Shown here: positions 17,319-26,600 of the stretch, in pieces
Layout: each line of letters starts with the position of its first letter
How positions within the stretch are numbered: position 1 is the stretch's first letter
Assembly: GCF_021129235.1 (NCBI RefSeq)
Contig: NZ_JAJOMA010000010.1
Location: 186,001-250,000 of the forward strand
From: Kineosporia mesophila
Lineage (GTDB): Bacteria; Actinomycetota; Actinomycetes; Actinomycetales; Kineosporiaceae
Reading direction: 5' to 3'
DNA: 64,000 nt
Notes under the pieces: generated by a model
What the model was told of the DNA's origin: nothing
What the model saw: the letters and a program-made list of their open reading frames with translations, nothing else
Database searches by the model: none
Program-made: the position numbers and the translations under genes

Positions 17319-18752
17319 TCAGCGGCCCTTGGGAGAGTCGGCGGGCTGGTCGGGTTGGGTGTGCGGGCCCGGGGCAGCAGGCTGGCCAGGCCCGGCGTAT
17401 GGGCCCGGGGCAGCAGGCTGGCCAGGCCCGGCGTATGGGCCCGGTGTACTGGGCTGGCTGGGTTCGGGGTGTGGGCTAGGCACGGCGGACGGGTCCGGTT
17501 CGGTGCGCAGGCTCGGTACGGCGGGCTGCTCGGGTTCGGTGTGCAGGCCTGGAGAGACCTGGTTGGTCGTGGTGCTGGGTTCTGTCCCCGGCACGAAGGC
17601 CGGCTGCCGGGCGGAACCACGGCCGACGGGCCGCCCGCGCCACGACAGCTCACCGCGACCGCTGGCCCGCAGCGAACGCCCGACCAGCCAGCCGAACACC
17701 CCGATCGACGCCGGGTGTGCGAAGGCATCAGGCAGCGAGCGGCCGTCGGTGCGTTCCGCCACCAGGTAACGGCCGACCACTCCGGCCAGGTATCCGCTGA
17801 AGCCGGTCAACGAGCCGGTCAGCGCGGCGATGGGCGGCACCAGGTAGACCACGCCCAGCCCGGCGACGACCGCTCCGGCGCCGGCCCGGCCGCCGAAGGC
17901 CGACCAGAGGGACTTGGTGTAGCCGTCACGCAGTTCCGCCCAGTCGCCGTACATCCGGCAGACCGCGAGGTGGGTGCCGTCGACGACCCCGCCCCGCCCC
18001 CCGGCCGCCTTCACGGACCGCAGCAGGGCGATGTCGTCCAGCACCGCGCCCCGCACCGTGGGCGCCGCGTGCCCGCCGCTGTCGCGGTAGATCTCGGTGT
18101 CGACCACCAGGAACTGGCCGTTGGCCGCGGAAAGGCTCGCCCGTGGTGAGTTCTCGGCCTTGTTCAGAGGCAGGGTGGTGAGCCAGGACCACTGCAGCAG
18201 CGGCTGCACGAGACGCTCACCCGCGGTACCGGCCAGCTGCCGCGGGTACGGCGAGACCAGTTGCAGATCAGACTTTCTCAGCAGGTTCACGGCAGCGGCC
18301 AGGGCATGCGGCGCGAACAGCACGTCGGCGTCCACGAACACCAGCACCGAGCCCGACGCCAGCCGGGCCCCGGCGTGGCACGCGTTCGGCTTGCCCAGCC
18401 AGCCCTCGGGCGGGTCCCCGGCACTGATCACCCGCACCCGCGGGTCCCCGGCCGCTGTGGCCCGTACCACCTCGGCCGTGCCGTCGGTAGAGCCGTCGTC
18501 GATCACGAGGATCTCCAGGTAGGGCACCCGGATCTGGTCGAGCAACGACGCCAGGCAGGGCGCCACCCGCCCGGCCTCGTTACGCACCGGCAGCAGGACG
18601 GTGACGCGCTCGCCGACCTCGTCGGGGTCGTTCTCCGGCTGCCGTAACGCCCGCAGATTGAACGCCGTGTGCACGGTGAGCCCCACCGCGGTCAGGCTTC
18701 CTACCCGAACCAGTCCGCGCCAGACAGCGCGTGCCGTACTCCGTCTCGTCAA
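17319..18752 (-). CDS. GT2 glycosyltransferase, carotenoid glycosyltransferase (CruC-like), with repetitive tail
   Basis: 477 residues. An N-terminal membrane segment is followed by a GT-A domain: VTVLLPVRNEAGRV, LVIDDGSTDGT, VFVDADVLFAP (DxD) and AVLDDIALLRSVKAAGG. Two or three C-terminal membrane helices follow (about 280-340). It should glycosylate a hydroxylated carotenoid at the membrane. The last 100 residues are Pro/Gly/Glu-rich repeats, including two identical 36-base units, and are not part of the family. The start is TTG, overlapping the cruF-like stop (TTGA). Family certain; acceptor inferred from the operon. Confidence 0.75.
   Translation of the reverse strand: MTRRSTARAVWRGLVRVGSLTAVGLTVHTAFNLRALRQPENDPDEVGERVTVLLPVRNEAGRVAPCLASLLDQIRVPYLEILVIDDGSTDGTAEVVRATAAGDPRVRVISAGDPPEGWLGKPNACHAGARLASGSVLVFVDADVLFAPHALAAAVNLLRKSDLQLVSPYPRQLAGTAGERLVQPLLQWSWLTTLPLNKAENSPRASLSAANGQFLVVDTEIYRDSGGHAAPTVRGAVLDDIALLRSVKAAGGRGGVVDGTHLAVCRMYGDWAELRDGYTKSLWSAFGGRAGAGAVVAGLGVVYLVPPIAALTGSLTGFSGYLAGVVGRYLVAERTDGRSLPDAFAHPASIGVFGWLVGRSLRASGRGELSWRGRPVGRGSARQPAFVPGTEPSTTTNQVSPGLHTEPEQPAVPSLRTEPDPSAVPSPHPEPSQPSTPGPYAGPGQPAAPGPYAGPGQPAAPGPHTQPDQPADSPKGR
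17365..17436 (-). repeat. Two identical 36-base tandem repeats in the GT2 tail
   Basis: 17365-17400 and 17401-17436 are identical, encoding GPYAGPGQPAA units; degenerate copies flank them. The unit length is a multiple of three, so copy number can change without frameshift. Confidence 0.85.
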
Positions 18753-19969
18753 CGTTCCCCGATCCGTGCGGTCGTGTCCCTGGAGTCGTCGTCCTGGTCC
18801 GGCCTACCACCGGAGCCGGCCCGATTGCCGGGGTCAGGTCTGCTGCCCGAGCCAGCTCGATGGCCGGAGCCGGGCCTGTCGCTCGAGCCCGGCCTACCGG
18901 CTGAACTCGGCCTGGTGCCCGGTCCGGTGCTGCCAGATCCTGCTTCTTGCCCGGTCCTCGCTCGCTGGCCCGGTCTGCCGGCCGGCACCGGGATCTGCTC
19001 GCGGGTGCGAGTCTGGTCACGGTGGGTCACCCGGTCAGGGCGTTGCTCCTGATCTGGCTCATGGTCCGGCCGGTTACCCAGGGACTGGCCCAGTCCCTGG
19101 CCCAGTCCCGCCTCCGGTTGCCCGCCACGTCCGGCGTCCGACCCGGATCCTGGTTCGCCGTCGGGCTCGGCCCCGGCGACCGCGATCAGGCGGTGTAGGT
19201 AGGGCAGGACGGTCAGGCCCATCACCAGCCCTCCGTAGACCCCCACCCAGGGCCGGCCGAAGAAGAACAGGTTGGCCACGGCCGACCCGAGCCAGGTCCA
19301 GGCCAGCACGGAGGCAGCGGGCCATTCCCAGCCTCGTCGGCGGTCCGGACGGTCGGGCAGCACCCGGTCGAGCGCGGCGACGATGATCAGCGCCACCAGC
19401 AGCCAGCCCGCGTAGTTGGTCAGCGGGATGCCGGGCACACCGGGCAGCGCCGGATGCGGGTCGGCGAAACGCCAGGCGTCCTGCGCGGTCATCTGTGGGT
19501 CGAGGTAGAGGTCCCAGGCAGCGAGAGCGAACCCGCCGAGCAGAGCCGTACGCGCCCGGCTCCTGGTGCCGCCGATGCCGGTGGCCAGGCGACGGCCCAG
19601 CAACAGGGCCGGGTAGGCGATCATCGTCCAGGCGATCGGGACCAGCACCGGCACCCCGGCGACCTTCAGGCCCAGCCGGCCGGTGTAGACGTACTCGCCG
19701 AACGGATATCCCGTGTGCACGCCGATCGTCTCGGCCGCCAGCCCGATGCCGCCCGCGACCGCGAACAGGACCGCGGCGTGCCGGGGGCTCCAGCGCAGGG
19801 CGGCGTGCAGCACCCCGGCCGAGGTCAGCAGCAGCACGCTGAGCACGGTGACCACGCGCAGGGGGGCGCCGGACAGCAGCGGGTAGCTGATCTGGGCCAG
19901 GACGCCGGCGATCAGCAGGCCGATCACGATGTGACCGGGAACGTCCGGTGCCGTCGGCGGCCTGGTCAT
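18749..19969 (-). CDS. CruF-like carotenoid biosynthesis membrane protein (1',2'-hydratase)
   Basis: 406 residues; the first 270 form a polytopic membrane domain of the CruF/DUF422 carotenoid biosynthesis family with the characteristic GLAAETIGVHTGYPFGEYVYT and WDLYLDPQMTAQDAW. CruF proteins hydrate the 1',2' double bond of acyclic carotenoids, creating the hydroxyl that is then glycosylated. The last 130 residues are a Gly/Arg/Ser/Pro-rich low-complexity tail not seen in typical members. The ATG at 19969 overlaps the crtA-like stop (ATGA); a longer upstream frame lies inside that gene and is rejected. Confidence 0.75.
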   Translation of the reverse strand: MTRPPTAPDVPGHIVIGLLIAGVLAQISYPLLSGAPLRVVTVLSVLLLTSAGVLHAALRWSPRHAAVLFAVAGGIGLAAETIGVHTGYPFGEYVYTGRLGLKVAGVPVLVPIAWTMIAYPALLLGRRLATGIGGTRSRARTALLGGFALAAWDLYLDPQMTAQDAWRFADPHPALPGVPGIPLTNYAGWLLVALIIVAALDRVLPDRPDRRRGWEWPAASVLAWTWLGSAVANLFFFGRPWVGVYGGLVMGLTVLPYLHRLIAVAGAEPDGEPGSGSDAGRGGQPEAGLGQGLGQSLGNRPDHEPDQEQRPDRVTHRDQTRTREQIPVPAGRPGQRARTGQEAGSGSTGPGTRPSSAGRPGSSDRPGSGHRAGSGSRPDPGNRAGSGGRPDQDDDSRDTTARIGER

Positions 19970-20700
19970 TCGTCCCCCCGCCGGCTGGGCTCCGGCGCGG
20001 GTGCCGGTGTGGTGGCCCGGAAGGGGCCGAGGGTCCCGGTGACCGAGTGCACCTCGAAGCGGGCGAAAAGCTCTTCCGCGTACCAGCGCTCGGGCCCGGT
20101 GCGGCGGACCACGTCGACGTGGCCGGCCCGATGGTAGGCGAAGTCGTTCAGCGCGGACGACGATTCCCACAGGGAGAACGTGCCCTGCAGGCCGATCGGT
20201 GCCTCCCCGACACCGAGCGCCAGGCGCAGGCCGGCGACGGTGGACAGCTCGGCCGAGACCGGAGGGACAGCACGCCAGAAGGACATCGCCCGACTCGGCC
20301 GCAGGCGGGCCCGGGTGATCGAGGCGACCTGGGCGTCGTCTGCAATTCTGCGTGGTGCCGGTGTCCCGAACGGCTCGGTGCGGGCCCACTCACCCCGGCT
20401 GGTCAGGGGGCTCATCGTGATCTCGAGGCGCTCGGAGGCGATGGCGTTCCAGCGGCGGTGGACCCCGCCCTCCGCGAACGCGGTGGCGTGCTCCGGGCTC
20501 TCCCAGACGGTCAGCAGCCCCCAGTGCCGGGGATCGGCGTCGCGCAGGGTGAACGTGCGCCCGTCACCGGTGCCGAGAAGTTTGGCGAAGCGCAGCCCGG
20601 GGACGGACCGCAGCGCCAGGCGCTCGGTACCCATCCGGAGCAGCGCCAGGGGCAGGCGGGAGATCGGCACACCCCAGACCGTGAGCACCACGTAGGTCAT
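19966..20700 (-). CDS. Spheroidene monooxygenase-like (CrtA) protein
   Basis: 244 residues resembling CrtA, which introduces a keto or hydroxy group at C-2 of acyclic carotenoids. Supporting motifs are LRFAKLLGTGDGRTFTLRDADPR, WGLLTVWESPEHATAF, ARLRPSRAMSFWRAVPPV and the closing TFSLWESSSALNDFAYH. GAGG stands six bases before the ATG. First gene of the four-gene operon crtA-cruF-GT2-crtI-like. The exact oxidation is inferred. Confidence 0.75.
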   Translation of the reverse strand: MTYVVLTVWGVPISRLPLALLRMGTERLALRSVPGLRFAKLLGTGDGRTFTLRDADPRHWGLLTVWESPEHATAFAEGGVHRRWNAIASERLEITMSPLTSRGEWARTEPFGTPAPRRIADDAQVASITRARLRPSRAMSFWRAVPPVSAELSTVAGLRLALGVGEAPIGLQGTFSLWESSSALNDFAYHRAGHVDVVRRTGPERWYAEELFARFEVHSVTGTLGPFRATTPAPAPEPSRRGDE

Positions 20701-20797
20701 GGGTACCTCACCGCCCGTCTCGCCGGAGTCGTCATCCTGCTCTCCCCACCAACGGCCGCAACCTTACGCGGGCCCACCGACAGTCTGGGGGCGGGCG

Positions 20798-20809
20798 TAA
20801 CCTGCCCAG
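20798..20809 (+). promoter_or_regulatory. Leaderless -10 element of menC
   Basis: TAACCT (20798-20803) then six bases and GTG at 20810. No ribosome binding site precedes the start, in keeping with a leaderless mRNA. Confidence 0.5.
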
Positions 20810-21823
20810 GTGACGGCCCAGGCAGACTTCCCGGTGGTGCCCTACGCGATCGGGTTGACCGACCGGTTCCGGGGGATCACCGTGCGCGAGGGGGTCCTGC
20901 TGTCGGGCCCTCACGGATGGGGCGAGTTCTGCCCGTTCCCCGAGTACGACGACGCCGTCGCGTCCCGGTGGCTGGCGACTGCGGTGGAGGCCTGCACGGT
21001 CGGCTGGCCGGCACCGGTGCGCGACCTGATCCCGGTGAACTGCATCGTTCCGGCCGTCACGCCCGAACGCGCCGCCGAGCTGGTGATCGCCTCGGGCTGC
21101 GCCACCGCGAAGGTCAAGGTGGCGGACCGGCCCGGCTCGCTCGCCGACGACCTGGCCCGGGTCGAGGCGGTGCGCTCGGCGCTCGGCCCGCACGGGGCCG
21201 TCCGGGTGGACGCGAACATGCGCTGGGGCGTCGACGAGGCCGTCCACGCCCTGCGGGAGCTGACCCGGGTGGCGGGGGAGCTGGAGTACGCCGAGCAGCC
21301 CTGTCGCACCGTCGAGGAGCTCGCCGAGGTGCGCCGCCGGGTGGAGGTGCGGATCGCCGCCGACGAGTCCATCCGGCAGGCGGCCGACCCCACCCGGGTT
21401 CGGCTGCGCGAGGCGGCGGACGTCGCGGTGATCAAGTGCACGCCGCTCGGAGGCGTTCGCCGGGCGATGGAGGTGGCCGAGTCGACGGGGCTGCCCTGCG
21501 TGGTCTCCTCGGCGCTGGAGACCAGCGTGGGCCTGGCCGCCCAGGTGGCCCTGGCGGCCGCGCTCCCGGAGCTCCCGTTCGCCTGCGGCCTCGGCACGGT
21601 CTCCCTGTTCCGTGAGGATGTCGCCCGTCCGGGTGAATCTCTGCGACCGGACGGTGGTTTCATTCGGGTTCCGGCCGCTGCACCGGTTCCGGGCCAGGCC
21701 GCCCTCGCCGCGGCCGAGATGGTCGACCCGGCGCGTCGGGCCTGGTGGCTGGCGCGTCTGGGGCGGGCCGTCGACGGCCTGGCCGACCCCTCCGTGGCCC
21801 CGTCGGCGTGGCGCGCGGCCTGA
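20810..21823 (+). CDS. menC: o-Succinylbenzoate synthase
   Basis: 337-residue enolase-superfamily enzyme that dehydrates SHCHC to o-succinylbenzoate in menaquinone synthesis. Active-site features in order: AKVKVAD (Lys pair), VRVDANMRW (metal Asp), EYAEQPCR (metal Glu), IAADESI (metal Asp) and VIKCTPLGG (catalytic Lys), then SSALETSVGL. Length fits the actinobacterial MenC family. Transcribed alone, divergent from the crtA-like gene, from a leaderless promoter. Other men genes are not in the window. Confidence 0.92.
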   Translation: MTAQADFPVVPYAIGLTDRFRGITVREGVLLSGPHGWGEFCPFPEYDDAVASRWLATAVEACTVGWPAPVRDLIPVNCIVPAVTPERAAELVIASGCATAKVKVADRPGSLADDLARVEAVRSALGPHGAVRVDANMRWGVDEAVHALRELTRVAGELEYAEQPCRTVEELAEVRRRVEVRIAADESIRQAADPTRVRLREAADVAVIKCTPLGGVRRAMEVAESTGLPCVVSSALETSVGLAAQVALAAALPELPFACGLGTVSLFREDVARPGESLRPDGGFIRVPAAAPVPGQAALAAAEMVDPARRAWWLARLGRAVDGLADPSVAPSAWRAA

Positions 21824-21926
21824 GCCTGCTTCCGGCCCGGCCTCTCTACATCCGCACTCCCACCACTGGTCGCTCTTCGTCAACGGGCTGATACCCAGCG
21901 TCGTCCGAACGGGGGCGCATCTGTGG

Positions 21927-21957
21927 TTGACGGATTCCCGGGAGGTCGGTGTACATT
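21927..21957 (+). promoter_or_regulatory. Promoter upstream of the SOS box
   Basis: TTGACG (21927-21932) and TACATT (21952-21957) with 19-base spacing. The LexA box begins just after the -10, so LexA binding would block RNA polymerase. Confidence 0.5.
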
Positions 21958-21965
21958 CGAATCGT

Positions 21966-21981
21966 TCGAACATGTGTTCGA
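21966..21981. promoter_or_regulatory. LexA (SOS) box
   Basis: TCGAAC-ATGT-GTTCGA is a perfect match to the actinobacterial LexA palindrome TCGAAC-N4-GTTCGA. A further TTCGAA at 21956-21961 stands upstream in near register. It lies 270 bases before the DUF6504 start and should control the mutagenesis cassette. The 428 bases between menC and DUF6504 hold no other supported feature. Confidence 0.85.
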
Positions 21982-22251
21982 ACGGGCTCGTCAAGGATCA
22001 CAGCGCGCCGGCTGCCCTTGATGAGTTGGTCGGTGACGAGGCGAACTCGACCCCGCCTCGTCGCCGGCCGTCCCGGTGTCATGTCTCACCGGCCTGCGGA
22101 GAGGGGGACCGTGGGCCGGTGGCAGCCCGTCTTCCCCCGGGCCTGGTTGCTCCGTAAGAGTTTTCGTGCGGCATCCGGATCAGCGTCAGGTATCAGTCGG
22201 CACATCGATCCCAGTCGGCAGCGGTAGCGGGAAGCGTAGGTGTAGAACGAA

Positions 22252-22878
22252 ATGGCTCGTCGGGTAAGTGAATTGGTTGATGTCCGGGTCGTCCAGGAAA
22301 CGGGTGACGCGCCGATGGCCTTCCTCTGGCGAGGTCGTCTCTACGTTGTGCGTGAAGTTCTCGGGCACTGGCACGAGCGGCGCGACTGGTGGTCCACCGC
22401 CGCCGCGCGTGCCCTGCACGGCGAGGACTCGCACGGCCGGCGACCCTCGGCCACGGAAGAGCCGTCCTTCGCGGTCTGGTCCGGGCAGCCGTCCGGACCC
22501 TCCGGCGAACTGCCTGGCGGAGTGCCCGGCGGTATTCCCGGGCGGGCCCGCGAAGACCATCTTGAAGACGCTGTTGGCAGGTCCCACAAGCATTCTCACC
22601 ATCGGTCACGGGGTGGGGCGGAGCGAGGTGCCGAACGGCCCGGCTCGGCTCGGCGCCACTCCGGGCCGGTGGGCGCACAGGCCGGATCGAGCGGGCCGGC
22701 CGGATCGGCCGGATCTGCGGAAAAACCCCACGAGTTCATGCTCGACAGCGAGTGTGAGGTCTGGAGGGTGGAGGCGAGCACCGGGCGGGCCTTCGGCAAC
22801 GGGGTGTACGACCTCTCCCGCACACCGTCCACGGAGCAGTCGGCCGATTCCTGGCGCCTGCTCCAGGTCGCCGACTGA
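22252..22878 (+). CDS. DUF6504 family protein with an insertion
   Basis: 208 residues. The ends match DUF6504, a small actinobacterial family found beside error-prone polymerases: MARRVSELVDVRV, FLWRGRLYVVREVLGHWHE and, at the C-terminus, VWRVEASTGRAFGNGVYDLS with WRLLQVAD. About 100 low-complexity Gly/Ser/Pro/His-rich residues (roughly 60-160) split the domain. Function unknown. As the first gene after the LexA box it probably belongs to the DNA-damage response with the downstream HEPN, dnaE2 and dinB genes. No strong ribosome binding site precedes the ATG. Confidence 0.65.
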   Translation: MARRVSELVDVRVVQETGDAPMAFLWRGRLYVVREVLGHWHERRDWWSTAAARALHGEDSHGRRPSATEEPSFAVWSGQPSGPSGELPGGVPGGIPGRAREDHLEDAVGRSHKHSHHRSRGGAERGAERPGSARRHSGPVGAQAGSSGPAGSAGSAEKPHEFMLDSECEVWRVEASTGRAFGNGVYDLSRTPSTEQSADSWRLLQVAD

Positions 22879-22937
22879 GCGCCCGCGAATTCCGGCCCGA
22901 TCTTCATGACCGACTCCGGAACCACTTCTGGACCCAA

Positions 22938-22959
22938 GGATTCCGGCCCCGCGGAATCC
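22938..22959 (+). terminator. Hairpin between DUF6504 and HEPN genes
   Basis: GGATTCCG, six bases, CGGAATCC: an 8-pair stem 60 bases after the DUF6504 stop in the 288-base gap before the HEPN gene. It may be a partial terminator or a processing site. Confidence 0.35.
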
Positions 22960-23166
22960 GGTCCACCGGCGGGTTCCGTGCCGCCGTGTCAGAAAACCTC
23001 AGCCCCGGGAAACCCAGGCCCGTCAGGGCCCACGCCACGGACGGCACCACCTCAGCAGCTCCCACGAGTTCCATCGTCGTGGCGGCCCCTTCATCAGGGT
23101 CACAGCGGTGCCGTACCCGATCGTCCGTCCGAACGTCCTGAACGTCCCGACCCCGAGGAGGCCGAC

Positions 23167-23601
23167 ATGTCGGCAACCACTCTGGCCCGGCCGCCCGTCT
23201 CGACCGCGGCCCGGATGCTGCTCGACCGTTCCCGGGCCGGCCTGGCGCAGGCCTGTGCGTCGCGCACCGCGTCCGAGCGCTACGTCACCGCACACCTGGC
23301 GGCGCTGCGGGCCGCGGCCGCGGTGCTCGCCGTCCGCAGCCGTCCCGGGGGCCGGGGCGGGCCCCGCAGCGTCTGGGAGGTCCTGCCCCGGGTCGCTCCC
23401 GAACTGGGCGAGTGGTCCTCGTTCTTCGCCTCCACCGCCTCCCGCCGGGCCGCGATCGACGCCGGTCGCACCGGCGTCGTCAGTGCCCGCGAGGCCGACG
23501 ATCTGCTCCGCGAGGCAGAGGCTTTCCACCATCTGGTCGAGTCCACGCTCGGCCTGCCCTACCAGCAGGTTCTCCCGTTGACCCTGCCGAGCTGCGAATG
23601 A
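23167..23601 (+). CDS. SAV_6107 family HEPN domain protein
   Basis: 144-residue all-helical protein matching the SAV_6107-type HEPN family, regularly encoded next to dnaE2 in actinobacteria. Motifs visible: ARMLLDRSRAGLAQACAS, ERYVTAHLAALRAAAAVLA, RSVWEVLPRVAPEL and a C-terminal AFHHLVESTLG. The ATG at 23167 follows a strong GAGGAGG; an upstream in-frame extension is Pro-rich without family features and is rejected. The canonical RxxxxH nuclease motif of toxin HEPN proteins is not evident, so a nuclease role is not claimed. It is seven bases from dnaE2. Confidence 0.75.
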   Translation: MSATTLARPPVSTAARMLLDRSRAGLAQACASRTASERYVTAHLAALRAAAAVLAVRSRPGGRGGPRSVWEVLPRVAPELGEWSSFFASTASRRAAIDAGRTGVVSAREADDLLREAEAFHHLVESTLGLPYQQVLPLTLPSCE

Positions 23602-23608
23602 CCACGAG

Positions 23609-26600
23609 ATGCCGCACCCCTTCACCCACCTGCACGTCGCCTCCGGGTACTCCCTCCGGTACGGCGCCTCCAGTCCGCGCCAGCTGGTCGAGCAGGCCGT
23701 CTCCGAGGGTCTGACCTCCCTGGCGCTGACCGACCGTGACGGCCTGTACGGCGCGGTCAAGTTCCTCAGCTCCTGCAAGGAGGCCGGGATCGAGCCGGCC
23801 CTCGGCGTGGATCTTGCCGTCGAGCCGGTACTTCCGGCCGGCAGGAGGCGGCCGGGGGTCGCCGGGCAAGGTCTTCCGGAGCCCGTCCGACGGGTCCCGG
23901 TGCGGGGCGGTGCCAGCGTGGACCCTCGTCTTCCCCGGGTCACCGTGCTGGCACTCGCCTCCGGCCCTGGCACCGGACTGCAGCCGGGCCAGGGTTGGGG
24001 TCGCCTGTGCCGGCTGGTCACCGCCACCCACCTGAGAGGTGAGCGGGGCCGGCCGGTCAGCACCGTCGAACTGATCACCGAACACGCCCAGCTCGACGGC
24101 GTCCCCGCGCTCGTCGTCCTGCTCGGGCCCGCCTCCGAGTACGGCCGGGCGGTGCTGGCCGGCCGGGCCGATCTGGCGCGGGCGGTGCTCGACCACTGGC
24201 GCGCCCTGCTGCCACCTGCCGGCCTGGCCGTGGAGATCGTGTATCACCTTGGTCCGCAAGGGGTTCCGGGCAGTCTCGGGCAGGCCGCGCGGATGCTCAA
24301 CCTGGCCCGCCAGGCCGGGGTGCCGACCGTTCTCACCAATGCCGTACGGCACGCCGGCCGCGACGGTGCGGTCACGGTCGACGTGCTGGACGCGGCCCGC
24401 CGCCTGGTCGCCATCGACTCCCGGCACCTCGACCGCACCACCAGTGAGGGCTACCTCGTCGGTGCCGCTGAGATGACCCGCAGGGCGCACGACATCGCTG
24501 TCGCGGCCGGTGACCCGGCGGCGGCGGGGCAGATGCTGGCCCTGACCGAGTCGCTGGCCTCGCGCTGCCTGATGAACGCCGAGCTCGAACTGGGAGTGGG
24601 CCGGGCGCACCTTCCCGAGGACGAGGTACTCGGCCTGGCGGGCAAGGACGCCGGCGTCGAGCTGAAGCGGAGATGCCTCGACCGGATCAACACGTGTTAC
24701 CCCCGGGCGAGCCGCCGCGATCTGGAGCGCATCACCAAGCGTCTGAAGCAGGAACTGCATCTCGTCGCGGCCATGGACATCCCGACGTACTTCCTCACCA
24801 TCGCGAAGGCCTGCGACCTCATCCGGGAGATGGGGGTCCGGGTCGCGGCCCGGGGTTCCGGGGCGGGCAGCCTGATCAACCACCTGCTCGGCATCTCCGG
24901 GGTCGACCCGCTGCGGCACGACCTGCTGATGGAGCGCTTCGCCACCCGGCACCGCGCCCAGTTGCCCGACATCGACCTGGACGTCGAGTCCGACCGGCGC
25001 ACCGACGTGTACGAGAGGCTGCTCGAGGTCTTCGGCGGTGACCGGGTCAGCTGCGTCTCGATGATGGACACCTACCGGGCCCGGCACGCCATCCGCGACG
25101 TCGGCAACGTGCTCGGCATGCCGCCCGGCGAGGTCGACACCATCGCCAAGTCGTTCCCGCACATCCGGGCCCGGGACGTCCGTTCCGCCATCGCCGAACT
25201 GCCCGAACTACGCGCCTCCGGGCTCGCCCACCCCCGCCTGGGATTGCTGTTCGACCTGGTCGAACGCCTCGACGGGCTGCCCCGGCACGTCGCGCTGCAC
25301 CCCTGCGGCGTGCTGATCTCGGACAACCGGCTGCTCGATCGCACACCGGTCGAGGCCAGCTGGATGGGTTTCCCGATGAGCCAGTTCGACAAGGACGACG
25401 TCGAGTCGCTCGGGCTGCTCAAGCTCGACATCCTCGGTATCCGCATGCAGTCCGCGATGTCCTACGCGATCCAGGAGATCGCCCGGGTGGACGGTCCGGA
25501 CACCGTCGCGGCGGGGAAGCACGACGAGACGTCCGACTTCATCGATCAGGCCGGCCTGATCGACCTCGACGCGGTGCCGCACGACGACCCGGTCACGTTC
25601 TCCCTGATCCAGAGCACCCGCACGCTCGGCTGTTTCCAGATCGAGTCACCCGGTCAGCGGGAGCTCGTGGGCAAGTTCGCTCCCGAGACCTTCCACGACC
25701 TGATCATCGACATCTCGCTGTTCCGTCCCGGCCCGGTGAAGTCCGACATGATCACGCCCTTCCTGCGGGCCCGGCAGCGCTGGGACGAACCGGAGTACCT
25801 GCACCCGGCCCTCAAGTCGGTCCTCGAAGACACCTGCGGGGTGGTCGTCTTCCACGAACAGGTGCTGCAGATCGTCAGTATCGCCACCGGCTGCGGTCTG
25901 GACGACGCGGACGAGTTCCGGCGGGTGATGGGTGTGACGGCCAAGCTCGAGACGAACGAGGCGTGGTTCCGGCACCACACCGCCCGGCGGCACACCCCCG
26001 ACGGTGCTCGGGTGTTCGACGACGATGACATTGACCGGATCTGGGCCGTGCTGAAGGCTTTTGCCTCGTTCGGTTTCTGTAAGGCCCATGCCGCGGCGTT
26101 CGCGTTGCCCACCTACCAGTCGGCCTGGCTGAAGGCCCACCACCCGGCGGCGTTCCTGGCCGGGGTGCTCACCCACGACCCGGGCATGTACCCCAAGCGC
26201 CTGATCCTCGACGACGCCCGCAATTTCGGCATCACCGTGCTCCCTCTCGACGTGAACCACTCCGACGGTTCCTACCGGGTGGAACGGCTCGATGAGCGGG
26301 ACCCGGGCTCGCTCCGCACCACACATTCCGAACCCCGCGCCTCGCCTTCCGGCTCCACCCCGTCCGCCGTCGTCGGTGACCCCGTGGACCCGACAGCATC
26401 CGGCGTCCTCACCGCATCGATCGTTCCTGCCGTGCCCGGACAGGCGGTCCGGCCGGCCGAAGAGCCCAGACAGAACATCCGCCCCGGTTCCCGCACTCCG
26501 GAGGGCTTCTCCAGCGACCCCGAAGAGGCCTCGAATCAGGCTGATCCACTGAACACCGGACCACAGCACCCGATCTTCTCGCCGGACTCGATCGACCGGC

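Noticed and set aside
23116-23150. GAACGTCC repeats before the HEPN gene as a second LexA box
   Set aside because: They are direct, not inverted, repeats and do not match TCGAAC-N4-GTTCGA.
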